Counted from the first letter of the stretch, positions 1 through 12,778 are shown. The stretch is 64,000 nucleotides of DNA from Phyto melanocephala (GCA_941918925.1 OW799236.1:100270562-100334561); one strand, 5' to 3'. The notes: generated by a model from the letters alone, not told the origin. Program-made: numbers and translations.

Positions 1-1697
1 AATTCTACAAATATTAATAAAGTGAAAGTTGTAAATATTAAATATTTATATCTATAGGCATAGTACTGCCCACTTTTATAATTATAAAATATGCCTTTTC
101 AAGAAATTTAAAGCGTATAACAAAGTTCATGAAAATTTGGTTTAGTAGAAGTAGCTTTTAACGAAATAATTACTTTAACGGACGTGGTTCCGACCAATTC
201 TCTTATTATAAAATTTAATTGTCAAAGTATGTCCAAAGTTCAATAGAAACTTCATTAGAAGATTCTGTTACAATAAACGCATTAAAAATGTAAATTCTGT
301 TTCTATAAATGCAAGACTAAAGTCTACAGATTTGTATATGATTAAATAAAATATTTATCAAAATTTATCATTATAATGGTTTTTTTTTCAAGAATAGCTA
401 GAACGCCATACTATGATTTCATTTGTAACTATATAAAGATGATCATAGTTTATTGGCTAGTGGCTTATGTTACAACATATGTAAAACTTGTTTATGCCAT
501 TACAAATGCATATAACAACTTTTTACATTCTTTATAACCATTCGACAAGTATGTATGTAAGTAAAACTTGCCGTGAATAAATTTGTTTAACTATTTGGTG
601 GGTGTGTACCGTTTTATACATGCACTTAAACTGTTGTGTGTTTGTTATAAAGCAGTGTTTAAAACAAAACACTATAATGTGCTGTAGGGTATTGAATGAG
701 GAACCAGTTTTTCTTTTTTTTTTTGAAGAAAATAACAAAAGATGTCTGAGGTTGAATTTAGCTTTTAATACAGAGAATAGTATAAAAATATCTTGTTTTG
801 TTGAAACCTAGTAATTGACTTAATACGTTTTTTTTTTATTATTTTTTCCGTGTTAAAAGATGATATAGCCTTGACAGTGAATCTGCAGCTACTAAAAATT
901 TAATACATATTTTAAAGTTAAGCAAAGAAAAAAAAACTATATTTGTTGTTTTATTTAATTTTCTTTATTTTAGGGCTTGTCATTATTATTGAAGGTATCG
1001 TAAATACTGTTATTTGTATGCGAGAAAATATTTACAAACTTGACCGCCAAATTTCATGTATGTGTATTTTGTTTTGGTTAACTCTACAAATTTATATCAA
1101 TATATTTACTATAAATAAAATTTACATTTTTTGTTATAACTTAATTTTGTTGGAGAACTGCGATAGGAATTATTTTGAACATACGTTTTATAAACCTATT
1201 TATAGATCTATTTTAATTTTTCAAATTCGTATCGATAATATTACCAGCGATAAGACATATATCCCTGCTCCACATATAATAAACATATGAAATTATATTT
1301 TAAAATAAATGTATTATTTACTTGTAGCCCTATTCTATTTCTTAAGATCAGCTAAATTGGCCAAATCGGGATTATAGCGGGCACTACAGGGAAAGGCTGA
1401 TTTGCAAAACAACTTGATAGCGTAAGACTTCTTATACTCACCTCTAGCCCCAAAGAACCAATTATAATAAGAAAATGAAACAAAAAAATCTACAGTTAAC
1501 TAGCACATCTTAAGAGCAGGTAGATGTTGACATCCACTCTTCCTACTAAACCTCTTCATAAATTGATTTGTAGTTAAGAAGTACATATGAACTTGTACTC
1601 GAACTATACTTAAAAAAATGTTCATATTTTTGAGAACAACAAAATTATCAAATCTGTACTTGTTGTTACTTGGCTTTATGTTTACTAGTTAAGTACA
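1..1697. other. Unassigned A/T-rich DNA
   Basis: No ORF here resembles a known protein. I see only homopolymer runs and scattered ATG/stop-limited frames. Confidence 0.6.
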
Positions 1698-1825
1698 GGG
1701 GGAAATTACGGCATTCGAAAACGATCGAAATTTTACTCGAACGATCGAGTTTGCTATGCTTTTGGTATAGAGATTCTTATACAAATTTTAAAAATTCCAT
1801 AACGTTCGAATGCCATAATTTGCCC
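1698..1825. repeat. Inverted-repeat element (small MITE or hairpin)
   Basis: GGGGGAAATTACGGCATTCG at the left and, complemented from the right end, GGGCAAATTATGGCATTCG. Inside, CGAACGATCGAG adds a second palindrome. A small ORF crosses it but shows no family resemblance. Confidence 0.4.
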
Positions 1826-2225
1826 ACTGGTATGTTTTACGCTCGCACTCTCAACATTTATGAAGAGAACATATCGAGTATCATGCGACAACCAAACTTC
1901 ACGAGGTGCTTGCAGTACTACGTGAAGTTTGACAAGTAAAATTTAAATTTAATAGTTTTTAAAAGTTCAATATTCATTATAAGAACTGGAAATAAATGAT
2001 ATTTAATTATTTATTCACCTATGCATATTTTAAAATTGTTATTGTAGAAAAATATTCTTAATTCTGTATTATTTTTCATTTGCATTTTTTAACTGACGGG
2101 TTGTATACATGCATGTGTACATATATTTTTATATACATACATATATGTGCATATATGCATAAATTTTGTTTATATGAAGGCATCAAATGTCAGCTTTGCA
2201 TCAAATTGAGGGTGTAAAGGCTAAC

Positions 2226-2336
2226 TGCCTTATTCATACAAGTTATTAAAGGTTTATAAAGGGTTTATTAAACTGATTTTCTATGGAAATTTGACTTATA
2301 AACCTCTTATAAAGCTCTTTTAATTTTTATGAATGT
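2226..2336 (+). mobile_element. Short MITE, 'TTATTCATA' family
   Basis: GCCTTATTCATAC at the left and, complemented, GGTCACATTCATAAA at the right. Inside are TTTATAAAGGGTTTATTAAA and GACTTATAAACCTCTTATAA. A second copy lies in reverse at 63449-63557. Confidence 0.55.
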
Positions 2337-4337
2337 GACCGTAAGCTTTTAAATATCGTCTTTTTTTTAAACGTCATAAAATGACTGCCTCATAATACCC
2401 GAAGGCCCATACACAATATACGAATTTAAATGCCGTCAATTACACTAATGCAATACTTTTATCTCTAGTGGATAATAACAAAAAAAATACTTGCATTACC
2501 ACATGTAGGGTACATGGTTTTTAAGGTACTTCTTTTTTTGTTGTTTACACTGTATATGTTATTTTTTTTTTCGGTACCCTTTTAACTTCGGCTACTTACT
2601 CGTTGGTATTTAATAAGCAAAAATTCTCTTTACTTTCAAACTTGTGCTCTTAGTAAGAATATAAATATTCGACAGCGAGTTTCACACATGAAGAAAAAAC
2701 TTATCGCTGCAGATGACTACTTCCTCCTATCTATCCTACGATAGTCAAACAAATCCTTTGAAATGTCTATGGGACCTCTACACACACGACTTACCACACA
2801 CTTAGGCATGCCCATAAAAAAGGACTGAGCCCGATAAAAAAACACTGATATCGGTTTGAATTAAGCGCGTTAAAATTTCTATATTCCACAAAATTTTGTT
2901 TAAAGACGAGAAATTTTTTTTTTGTGGACTAGTGTAATTAGACCTCTTTTTAATAAGTACGAGTAATTATAAGTAAATATTTATTTAAAGAATATATAAT
3001 ACTTAGAGTAACTATAAAGAAGTGATAAGAAAAAAGCTAAAAGGTATTTCTATCAAGTTTAGTTTGCATTATAATGAATGACTTGTATTGATAAAAATAA
3101 ATGTACATTTATGTTGTTTGTAATAAGGTATAAAAAGAATGGCCTGAACTAAATCTGGACATATAATGTCTTTTAAAGTGGACACAAGGTGGACTGATAG
3201 ATGCAACAAATAAAGCGGTACAAAAACAAAGGACAATTTACAAGTAGTGTATTCTCTTTTTTACTTTCACAATATGTTAAAGTTTTACGTTCTTAACAAA
3301 AAAATTTTTTATTTCTGTAGATTTCTAGTAACTCTCCTTGAAGCTACATATTTTACACTTCAAACCAATCATCAAAACCTGGTTTAACCATAAAAAATAA
3401 TTTTGTTAAACCATCTTAAAAACTTTTTGGTTTGAGGTAGATTTTATGAAATACAACCTTGTTTTTGATGAACTTAAGGCAGTGCTACCAAGTTTAAAAG
3501 ATTAAAGCCAGCTAATAATGGCATTCTATAAAAAAATTGTTAACAAGGTAAATAAAGCAAATAAAACAAAAGTTATGAATGCAGACGAAGCAGACCCCTA
3601 TTATTTCGGGTTCGTTCCCAACCATTTGGTCTATAGATTAATGAATAGACCAACATTTTTATTTCCACAGTGTTACCATACAAGAGACACTAATTCATTA
3701 CTTCAACTATTTCATAATTTTTTATATGTATGTATATAGACAATTTTATATCGATTTACTATTATTTTCATAATTTTCTATTTATTACTTGTTATAAATG
3801 TCATAACGTAAACTCAAACCTCGTATAATGTTTATAAAAGAAACAGTAAAAATCGTTGACAACTTTGTTTCTCTTTCTCATATTGATTTTTGCGATAAGT
3901 TTATTTTAACAATAATTTTATTTTTATTCCTTTGTTTTACTTCTCATAGTTAATTTCATGAAAAGAGTCAAAGTCCAATTAAAAAAATTCTAAATACTGA
4001 ACCAACTTTATCAATAATGTAAATTAAAAATAACAAAATTCATACGCTAAAATATATTTCTCAATATACATTTATTACTCATTAAAGATAAAAAAAATTA
4101 GTTTAATAAAAAAAAAAAAAATAGTTTTGATAATACCAAGTTCTTACAAATATACTAAAGGTCTTTAAGTCGTAAGCAAATTAAAAATATATTCAAAATG
4201 CTGTATAAAGCAAGAATGTAATTTTATTTTAATAAATAAATGGGTTTTTATAAAAACATTATCGGCATTAAATATAACAAAATCAGAGTGTTAAAATTTT
4301 TATGCGTATAATCCCATTAAGAAAAGCTAGCAATTGG
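2337..4337. other. Unassigned A/T-rich DNA
   Basis: Nothing gene-like. A 73-residue ORF from 3518 (MAFYKKIVNKVNKANKTKVM) has ordinary A/T-rich composition and no recognisable domain. Confidence 0.55.
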
Positions 4338-4664
4338 TTAAGCAACTAATACACGGCATGTTTTTTACATCTGACTTGAAAAATTCCACGCTGATAGATA
4401 CGAATATGTCGTGTGTTAGCTTTAAAACATTACTTCTGTAAAAAACATGCGTTGAAACATCTGATAAAATTTCGATTAGAGGGAGCTCTATTTTCTTCTG
4501 TCAAAACATCTGACATCAGCCGTTGGCAGAAATCTGCTGCTGCAAAGCAGTCAGCGACGGTTGCCTGTAAAAGTACAATTTTGACAGACATGTAGATTTA
4601 TATATGTATGTCTCACAAATTTTAAAGTCAGAAGTAAAAAACATGTCATGTATTAGCTGCTTTA
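4338..4664. mobile_element. MITE with about 40 bp terminal inverted repeats
   Basis: The left end TTAAGCAACTAATACACGGC and the complement of the right end TAAAGCAGCTAATACATGAC continue to agree through GTTTTTTAC and CTGACTT (about 38 of 44). The 327 bp element has no coding content; the 60-residue ORF inside is fortuitous. No clear target duplication was found. Confidence 0.6.
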
Positions 4665-4685
4665 GCACACAGTTTTTGTTATGAA

Positions 4686-5771
4686 CAGTGTTGCCAATTT
4701 AGCCATTTTATGGCTAGATTTAGCCATTTTTAAAAATCTGCTTTTAGCTATAAGCCATTTTTTTAGCCATTCCTAGATATTTTTTAGCCTTTTTCAGCTA
4801 TATTTTGTTTTTAGCTTTTAAGTTTAAACGCTTCTATAAAACAATGTTTTTTTAACAACTAAAAATTGCATCGATGGAAACCTCTTTAAAATAATACATA
4901 AACAAACAATCAATCAGTAAAAAAAATCAACCAAGCATGTATATATAATAAAATAAATAAGAAAAGAAATTTAAGAAAAATAAACAAAAAAAGTGTAAAA
5001 TGAGTACAAAATATTCCCAGAAGTATAGAAAGAAATGGTTATCACACTCAAAATTAAAAGAAAGGATTACAGAATTTAAAAGTTCTGGAAAGTAAATATG
5101 AAATTAATGCAAAATTATATGATTTAAATTTTCACTCTGAAACACAATTGCCCAAGCCTTTACCTTTTAATCCAGTGAATTTTAAGCTACAACAGCAGGA
5201 GGCTACATTAAGGTGAAGTGCAATCGATACAATTAAGATTTAAATGAAACGTCATGCTGCAGGAACGAATTCGATGAACGCAATTTTCGAGAACTTTTTA
5301 CACTAACTATGTCATGAATGGCAAGCTTAATATTGACTTATATGGATTGAATAGAGTTTGGTTTATTTCAAAAGACCAATATTTTATTTTTTAAGATACG
5401 GCTTAAAAAGGATTGACAAATGCTGTAATTAATATGAAGTACCACATAAATAATTACCTTAAATTGATAGGATCTAAAGAAAGTTATGATGACAATAAAA
5501 ACGAGCTAGATGCTGTTGACAATTGGTCTTCTAACAGTATAATAGCAATTCTTGTACTTTACAACTAGTCAAAGATATATTGATTATATTACAAACGGTC
5601 TTAAATTTTATTATTTTTATTTAAAAATAAATTTTTCTTATATTTTTTATTCAAATATAGAAAACTTTCTACTTAAAAGATTTATCCGTTTTTTAGCTTT
5701 TTTTAGCTAGTTTTTAGCCATTTGTTTTCAGAATTTTAGCCATTTTTGCTAATCAAGTTATGGCATCACTG
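4686..5771 (+). mobile_element. hAT-type transposon remnant with 8 bp TSD GTTATGAA
   Basis: Ends are CAGTGTTGCCA and, complemented, CAGTGATGCCA. The duplication GTTATGAA is perfect at 4678-4685 and 5772-5779. Both subterminal regions are full of TTTAGCCA repeats (4698-4830 and 5690-5750). Inside, from ATG 5000, a frame MSTKYSQKYRKKWLSHSKLK looks like the start of a hAT transposase and breaks after about 30 codons; later short coding-like stretches are out of frame. It is a dead, internally deleted copy. Confidence 0.75.
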
Positions 5772-5803
5772 GTTATGAATAGCGGTATAGCTATTTTGTT
5801 GTT

Positions 5804-6280
5804 ATTATACACTGGGCACGAGAGTGTAAATGGTTTATATAAGTTTTTCGTTCCGTTTTCAATTTCTACAATATTTATTTCAGACGCTCTAAAGAATATA
5901 CTTAGTACATTCTAAATCCTTTTAGAATAGTTTTAGCTAAGACCGTTTGTCCGTGTGCATGTTGAAATCAACTTTTTGCAGCCCGTGCGTATACTTAACA
6001 CTCTTGTATGGTTGTAATTTATCAGATATTCTTTTAAGAATTTTGCTATTGAAAATCAGTTATGTGGGTATATCACCAGCTAAGATATAAGCGAAAGATC
6101 ATGATTGCCTCTATGGAACTTCATGCAGCGTTTTATTTTTCGTATATATAAAATATGTACTTTCGGTGACATTTAAAGAATATTCTTGTTTCAATAGATT
6201 AATTACCGACAAAGATAATGGTAAAAAAATTTAAAAAAAATGTGAATTAGAAGTTCAAATTATCAATTTTCTGAATTGTT
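5804..6280 (+). mobile_element. DINE-1-like element, family A (divergent subfamily), 5' part
   Basis: It begins ATTATACACTGGGCACGAG and carries TTCTACAATATTTATTTCAG and TTGAAATCAACTTTTTGCAG. It matches the copy at 60640-61236 through TCAGTTATGTG, AAAATATGTAC and GTTCAAATTATC. The 3' hairpin end is missing. It starts only about 25 bp after the hAT target duplication. Confidence 0.55.
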
Positions 6281-7396
6281 TTTGGTTAAAGGCACTATAT
6301 AATGATCATTTAAGGGCCATAAAAATGTGGAGATTGCCATGCCCAATTTATCATTTATGAAATCTCTTTTTCATTTCATTGTTTTTTGTATTACTTTTTC
6401 TAAAAATAAGTTATTATGAATTAGTACATTATCGGCGGGTTATCTTGCTATTCAATTTAAGTATACATTTTTTAAATTCCATTTATTTTTTCTTAGCCGG
6501 CTCAATGCCATTTCTTATATTTTTATGATACTATTTTCTGTCATATTTTCTTATATGGTTTCATTGCATTTAAAACAATTTAATTTGATTGGGTGTGGGT
6601 GTGGGGGTTGTTACCCATTGTCTATTATTTTATTTTAATCAATATTCTAAAAAAATTTATAACAGTTTAAAACTTTGTTCTAGTTATGCTTTTTAAGCAC
6701 ATCAAAAGTCGTATTTGCTTGTTCAAGGACTTTTACAAAGTTTTTAATGTGAATATTGCACACGCTAAAAAAATATGCGTAGGATAACCCAGTAAACCAA
6801 AAGGCTTAAAGTGTTTAAATCTATTTAATAAAGTTTGATTAAGTAAAAAATTTTGGTTGTCCTTTAGGAATTTATTTAAACATAATATAATAAAAGAAAA
6901 TTTTCTAATAAAAATGCTACATGCACGTAATAAAAAGTATTTACAAATAAGTAGATATTGCAAATAAACAAACCAGCAAATACTTTAACTTGACTATTGG
7001 TTTGTGTTTGAGTATGTATGTATCTTTTGATGGATGTGTTTTCCTGCAATCTTAATGTTTCATAGCGAAAACTCTGTTAATTTATGCAATTTTTTTTTGC
7101 ATTTTCTTTGTATTTTCTTTGCATTTTCTGTTTTTTTTTAGTATTTTGCTTGGCTTTATTTAACAACATGATTTATAAGTACAAGCCGTATATGTATCGT
7201 TGGGGTAGTATTTGCCACTTTCACTTTCTTATTGCATAAATTGTAATGTCATGAAAGATAGTTAGCAAATAGACACTTCAATACACTTCAAGGCATAATT
7301 AGATAATTAAAGTTTAATTTGAATAAATTATTGTAAAATAAATAACTTTCCAACAAATTTTTAATATGTGTAAAGTGTTTGAAATATTTTACGCAA
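6281..7396. other. Unassigned A/T-rich DNA
   Basis: I see a GGGTGTGGGTGTGGGG microsatellite near 6591-6607 and no other structure. Confidence 0.55.
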
Positions 7397-9418
7397 GTAT
7401 ACCCTTTAACTGCGGTGCCAAGGGTTTATACAGTCATTACATTTGTAGTTTCTACAATACTTATTTCCGATCCCATAGAGTATAAATTTTGTGAAATCTC
7501 ATTAGTCGATTGGGTAATGTCCATTTGTCTGTTTATCCGTGGTCCGTGGTCCGAGTCCGTAGTTGAAATCAACTTTTAGAAGCCCTCACATGTTGCACAG
7601 ATCTGCCTGTATTATCCATCTTTTGGAAATATACGTAAATGAATCGTTATTAAAATCTTGTACAATCGCCCCATAATTTTCTTAGATATGAGCAAATTAA
7701 AAGGAATGTCTCCGATTTTTTATCCATATTTTTACCATAAAAATCAAAATTTTTCAGTCCTAAAAGAGCAACAAAATAACACTTTTTTTGTTGCATAAAG
7801 TTTTTCTACTGTTGTTTACTGATTTGGGTGCGCTGATTTCAAATATGCCCTCAGATTTTTTGTATCAGCTCTAGTTAATGAGATACAGGTACCGTCTTGA
7901 ATTTACATAGGTAGTCGATAGTTTATATCAATAGCGGTGTAACTTACCTAGTTCCTTTATAACTTTCAGTATGTCTTCCTCAAGAATGACGTGTTTAAAT
8001 AATCCTGATTGTTTTTGTGTTATTTGTGGAGAATATATGTAAAAATCTATTTAAAGCATGTGTTGAATCTTTGCGACTGTGGGCAAACAAAAAACGACTC
8101 ACTTTTAAGTACAAAGCTCCTATGATTTGGCGTGAACCATCCAACCATCATGACGACTGTTATTTCTGTGTAACGAAAATCATAGGAATAAACCATAAGA
8201 ATTGCTCTTAGTGGATATATCCAAACTTAAAATCTATTATAAGACCAGTCTTGAGTATTAGTGACACATCAACACCACAGCAACCATGTACATCTTCGCA
8301 AAATTCAGACCAGTGCAGCGGACAAACCAAAAACGACGACAGTGGTAGCGACAGTGATTTTAATTGCTACGGTGGTCCCCGACCACTAAATCAAAATGAT
8401 CTAAATGACTGGATCAGGGACCTTGGACTTTCTATAACAGCATCAGTAATTTTAGCTACCCGATTGAAAGAAAGAAATTTTTTGACCAGAGGAACGAAGA
8501 TATCGTACTAGCGTAACAGGGAAAAGGATGTACAACCGAGCTAAAGGTGAGCACTGAACAAAAAGAGACTGGCCTTCTGGGGAGGCTTTGATTCCCGGCA
8601 AGTAAAATGTACTTAATGTTCCACTACTATCCAGAGACCGAGTTATATTGCCTCCTTTGCATATTAAACTGGGGTTGATAAAACAGTTCATAAAAGCTCT
8701 TAACAAAGTGGCGAATCTTTCAAATACATTGTAAAAGTATTTCCAAAATTCAGTAGTGAGAAAGTAAAAAGTGGTATTTTCGATGGCCTTCAATTCAGGA
8801 AGTTGATAGATGATACAATTTTCATCAACCATATGCCGTAGACTCGAAAATTATTGTCGAGAAAAACTAAAGAATTGGTTTGAAACTAACAGGGATATAA
8901 GCACAAAAACTCAGATGCTTCGGTGTTTTATTATAAAATTTACAAACAAAATTCGACTTTTTCAGCTTTTAAACAATAGAGAGGAGCCATATGGGTATCA
9001 AGGGTTTGACAGGCAAAATTTAAGACACTATCAAAAATTTAAAATGCAAAATGACCGCTACTACATAATGGCGTACATATGGGTTAAATCTAGTAATTAA
9101 AACGGTATCCACTTAAAACGCCTCAATATTAATATCAAACGAAAGGACTTAGCCAGTAGAATACAGTAAACAATGAAAAAGTAAAAATCCAAAATGACGG
9201 GATTTTTTTTGCCCGTTCAATAAGGGTATCAAATGAAAGGGCTTGACTAGAAAAATACGGTTTACTATGTAAAAAATCTAAATCAAATATGGCGTACGAA
9301 GTATTTAAAGGAAATGGTGTATAACATGAAACTTGAAATTAAGGCTAAATTACGATGTGGGCATTATGCCTATGCACATGGTGTTGAAGGGTATTAAATA
9401 TATTATTCTTACTTATTT
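7397..9418 (+). mobile_element. DINE-1-like (HINE) element, family A, carrying an insertion
   Basis: The 5' end has TATACCCTTTAACTG followed by the family signatures (TTTCTACAAT, CCGATCCCATAGAGTATA, GTTGAAATCAACTTTTAGAAG). The 3' part has GTTGAAGGGTATTA and the ATTCTTACTT terminus, but the 3' hairpin is decayed. The interior is split by the orphan-gene fragment and its flanks (about 7900-8823). Around 9350-9360 it preserves the uninterrupted version of the site occupied by the Transib-like element in another copy. Confidence 0.7.
7971..8823 (+). pseudogene. Broken copy of an arthropod multi-copy orphan gene with Cys motifs
   Basis: The reading frame starts MSSSRMTCLNNPDCFCVICG, shifts frame near 8030, continues through PMIWREPSNHHDDCYFCVTK and stops at TAG 8209-8211. 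It resumes in the same frame through WIYPNLKSIIRP, NDLNDWIRDLGL and LKERNFLTRGTKISY, with another stop at 8509-8511. A deletion follows, and PPLHIKLGLIKQFIKALN with frameshifted continuation (EKVKSGIFDGLQFRKL-like) reaches about 8823. From memory, proteins with this order of motifs occur in many copies in aphids and other arthropods, have paired cysteines near the N-terminus and no established function, and behave like transposon-associated genes. It lies inside a DINE-1-like copy, whose sequence resumes at about 8825. At least two stops, two or more frameshifts and a central deletion make it dead. Confidence 0.65.
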
Positions 9419-9441
9419 TTAATTTTTAATATTCAGCCTTT

Positions 9442-9664
9442 AGTACATGAAATGAATTAAGCATGTGGCCGTGACGTAATTTTGACGTCATCATAAAGCA
9501 TAAATGTATCTGCTTTTGCATTTTTGGACTAAAATACATTTCGTGTAACTTCAAAATCTTCCGCATGCAGCCACTATGACTATTTTAAAAAATGTAACCA
9601 AAATGCTGAACATTTCAGTGACGTCAGTCCCACAAGTACATAGGGCTTTTTACATTTCGTGTAC
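9442..9664 (+). mobile_element. MITE with AGTAC-GAAATG ends, copy 1
   Basis: The left end AGTACATGAAATG and the complemented right end AGTACACGAAATG match, followed by AAGC. The interior GACGTCATCATAAAGCATAA and TTGGACTAAAATACATTTC recur in reverse at 25983-26166. It directly follows a DINE-1-like element, as does the other copy. Confidence 0.55.
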
Positions 9665-10802
9665 TTTATTTCTTAATTTATTTAGTTTTAAAAGTACATT
9701 TTTAAAAGTACGACCCGTTGAAAGTGATCTTGCTGGTGACACATTATTTAACAATGTAATGAAATTAGAAAATGGGAAGCGTAGCATTTCTTGCTCAAAT
9801 TTTTTATTAAAATCAAGTGACATTTTCTTATTCTTTATGCATTTTTTTGTGCTTTTTATATACATCCTTTGGCTGGCAGTATTAAAAGCTTAGCGGTATT
9901 ATATTTTTCACTTATACTTATGTACTATCAAAACGATAAACACCGGACAATGAATTAATGTATGTCATGAACACTGTGCCATGTGTGTAAGATACATAAA
10001 TTGTTATTCTAATTTTCATATATCGTTAAAAGAATGGTAATGAAGAAGTCGTAGCTGGTTTCGAAAATACATTTTTCCACTTTCCTAATATTGGAATAAT
10101 ATTTCAATATTCTTAACGCATATAATTTAATTTAAGTATGATGAAGTATAATTAATTATGAAAATAAACTTAACAAAGAATTTTTGTTATACAGTAAAAT
10201 TAAAAAAAAAAAATATATAAATAAATTTTGTTTAAGGAAACCCTAATTGTTTTTATATTATAAAAAATGTCTGATTCAAATTTTTTTATAAAATTAATTA
10301 GAAGATTAGAATCAATAGTTTTATTTAAAATTTTTTTTTTACATATTTCTTGTTTATGAATCACATATTTAATGTGTATAGAAATATAAACCAAAAATAA
10401 TGAAAAAGTTTTTAAGACCTCATAACTTAACTAATTGTAATGTATTCATGTTCTTTTTCTTTGCACTTTGTTCTTGCATTGCATTACAGCTTAAAACAAT
10501 AGTTATAATGATTTGTAGTTTTTTTTAACCAAAATTATGCTATTTAGTCAACATCGTGATAATCATTAAATGTATAAAAAATATTGTTAAATATATAAAA
10601 TTGTGTGTAAATACATCTGTTGATACTAAGATACTAAGATTTTTTAAAAGACTCTTCTCTTTTATTATACTAAATATGTATATTTTTCGGATTTATAAAT
10701 GGTAACATTTTAACGATTTTGATTATTTTTATTTAAGAAATATTCTTAAATCTATCAATTTGTTTAGTAACTTTATATAATTAGAGAATATACCATTTGA
10801 TA
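9665..10802. other. Unassigned A/T-rich DNA
   Basis: ORFs at 9576-9893 overlap the MITE and are not conserved. Nothing else is identified. Confidence 0.55.
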
Positions 10803-11004
10803 CAAGGCATATTTATTTGTCAGGTAATCGCCGTTTGAAGAGAACTTTTTTGTTTTTATTTTTTATTCATGAAGTTTGAAATTGGAAATAAATGAGAGAA
10901 GAGAGAAATTTTGTTTTTGTCTTTGACAGCTGAATTTTAAAATAAGTGAAGAAAAAAATAATCAGCTGATGAATTAACAATATCTGATAAATAGATTTGC
11001 CTTG
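10803..11004 (+). mobile_element. MITE, CAAGGyATATTTA family, copy 1
   Basis: The left end CAAGGCATATTTATTTGTCA and the complemented right end CAAGGCAAATCTATTTATCA. The interior shares GAGAGAA, the CTTTGACAGCTGAA region and AATCAGCTGA with 44662-44879 in reverse. Flanks show no exact duplication. Confidence 0.6.
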
Positions 11005-11089
11005 GCGAATTGCAAAAAAACTTTTTATAGCCAAGAATTTTAATTTAAAATTTTAGTTCATTATATAAAAGAGGATTTAAAAAAACAGC

Positions 11090-12065
11090 TTTTGATTAAC
11101 AATATGTTGAAACATTTTCTATTAACAATTTTATTTAAAATTTAAAAAAAAATTTTAATATTTTCTATAAACAAATTCTTTGCAAATATGGTTTTTTTTT
11201 GCAAATTTTCTACAAAAAAAAAAAAAAATTAAAAAAATTTAAAATGATTTTCTAAGAAAAATAATATATATAAAAATAGTTTTTAAAAAACTTTTACAGA
11301 AAGAAAAGTTTTTTTAAAGATTTTTTTTACAGAGAGAAAATTAAAAATATTTCTATAGAAAGAATATTTTTTTTTTTAAATTTTCTATAGAAAGAAAAGT
11401 TTTTAAACAATTTTTATAGAAATAAAGTTTTCTTAAAAATGTTTCTATAGAAAGTTTTAAAAATATTTTATATTGACAGAGAAGTTTTTTTTTTTACCAT
11501 TTTCTATTGAACGAAAATTTGTTTAAAACTAAATATGGAAAAAAACTTCTTAAAAAAATATTTGTTAAAATTTTTTATAGAAAATATTTTGTTACAAAAT
11601 TTTTGATAATTTGCAGTAAAAAAGTGAATTATGAAAAATTTTCTTTAAAAAAAATTTTTAAAAATTTTCGGTTATTTTCTAAAAAAAATAATATTTTCTT
11701 TAAAATATTTTGTTTTTTTTTAAATTTTTAATGGAAAAGAAAATAGTTCAAAATATTCCAGAAATTATTTTCTTTTAAATTGCCAATAAAAGTCAAAAAA
11801 GAAATATTTACATTTTATAAAATATGTTTGAGAATTTAATGCAGAAAAAAATTTACCAAAATCCCTACAAGAAAAATCTTTTTTAAATTCTTTGAACAAT
11901 TTAAAATTTTTTTTTATACAATAGAAATAAAAAAACTCAAATATTTTAAACAAAAATTTTTAAAAATTTTTTTTAAAAATAAATTTAATTGGTTTAAAGA
12001 TTTATAGAAAATTGTCTATTTAAACAAGATTTATCAAAAATGTTTATTTTAATAAAAAATTTCTT
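11090..12065. repeat. Degenerate A/T minisatellite, TTTCTATAGAAAG motif
   Basis: Almost pure A/T with irregular recurrence, every 45-55 bp, of a near-palindrome TTTCTATAGAAAG or variants (about 11350, 11390, 11415, 11448), separated by [18 protein letters not shown] tracts. ORFs here are Lys/Phe/Ile-only artefacts. Confidence 0.6.
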
Positions 12066-12140
12066 TTTTCAGTTTTAAACAGAGCATTTATTCTAAAAAT
12101 AGTAAGAACTGAGAAATTTGTAGATTTTTAACTTTTTTAA

Positions 12141-12739
12141 CACCTTGGCTGCCAAAGCCTTTTTATAATTTTGATCGTACAGAAGCAATGTCATTTATAA
12201 ATTTTGTCACCTGAGGCCAAACACCTAATTTGTGTTCTTTTTTGTTTCATAGTGTATAAAAATAAGTTTTGACTACTCGCGACTTACTTTGGTCCCTCAT
12301 TTTGCAGTTATAACGATTTTTTTGTGCGACATGGCCTGGGAGAACATAAAACCAAAAACCAAAATGTGCGACAAAAAAACCGTTTTAACTGCAAAATTAG
12401 GGACCAAAATAAATTCGCGAGTAGTCAAAACTTATTTTTATACACTAAGAAACAAAAAACAGAATTTTTTTTCTAAATATTCCCACCAGAAGAATTAATT
12501 TTAATAAATTTACATTTACGTTGCTTTATTTTTGCACTGATTTTCGTTAAAAATTTAATTTTTTATTTTAAGTTTATTGTTTTTCTACTGATCTCCAAAT
12601 TGAATTTGTAAAGTTCCATATTAAAATGTACAAAAATGTGCGACGAGGCCTCAGGGTAATATTTAGGTGTCGCACGAAAATGTGCGTCGTGGCCTCAGGG
12701 TAACATTTAGGTGTCGCACGAAAATGTGGCAGCCAACGT
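12141..12739. mobile_element. TTAA-flanked MITE, possibly piggyBac type
   Basis: The left end CACCTTGGCTGCC and complemented right end ACGTTGGCTGCC, bordered by TTAA at 12137-12140 and 12740-12743. A TTAA target and (C)nTTnnCTGCC-like ends suggest piggyBac. Inside lies an 80 bp inverted repeat (12252-12445) and two 44 bp direct repeats at the right end (from 12625 and 12669) containing GGCCTCAGGGTAA and GGTGTCGCACGAAAATGTG. There is no transposase. Confidence 0.5.
12252..12445. repeat. Long internal hairpin, 80 bp arms
   Basis: The arms 12252-12331 and 12365-12445 pair over about 80 bases with roughly 90% match, starting GTGTATAAAAATAAGTTTTG and including GACTACTCGCGA. The loop is 33 nt. It is nested in the TTAA-flanked element. 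Confidence 0.75.
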
Positions 12740-12778
12740 TTAAATGAAAAATAAATATATATTTTTTCAGATGGAGTA

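Noticed and set aside
943..1290. 115-codon ORF near the left edge
   Set aside because: Ile/Tyr/Asn/Phe-rich composition expected of A/T-rich DNA, with no motif or splice context.
8452..8832. 126-codon minus-strand ORF
   Set aside because: It is antisense to the orphan-gene remnant, whose plus-strand motifs are recognisable.
11507..11953. Lys/Phe/Ile-rich ORFs
   Set aside because: They are low-complexity A/T minisatellite translated by chance.
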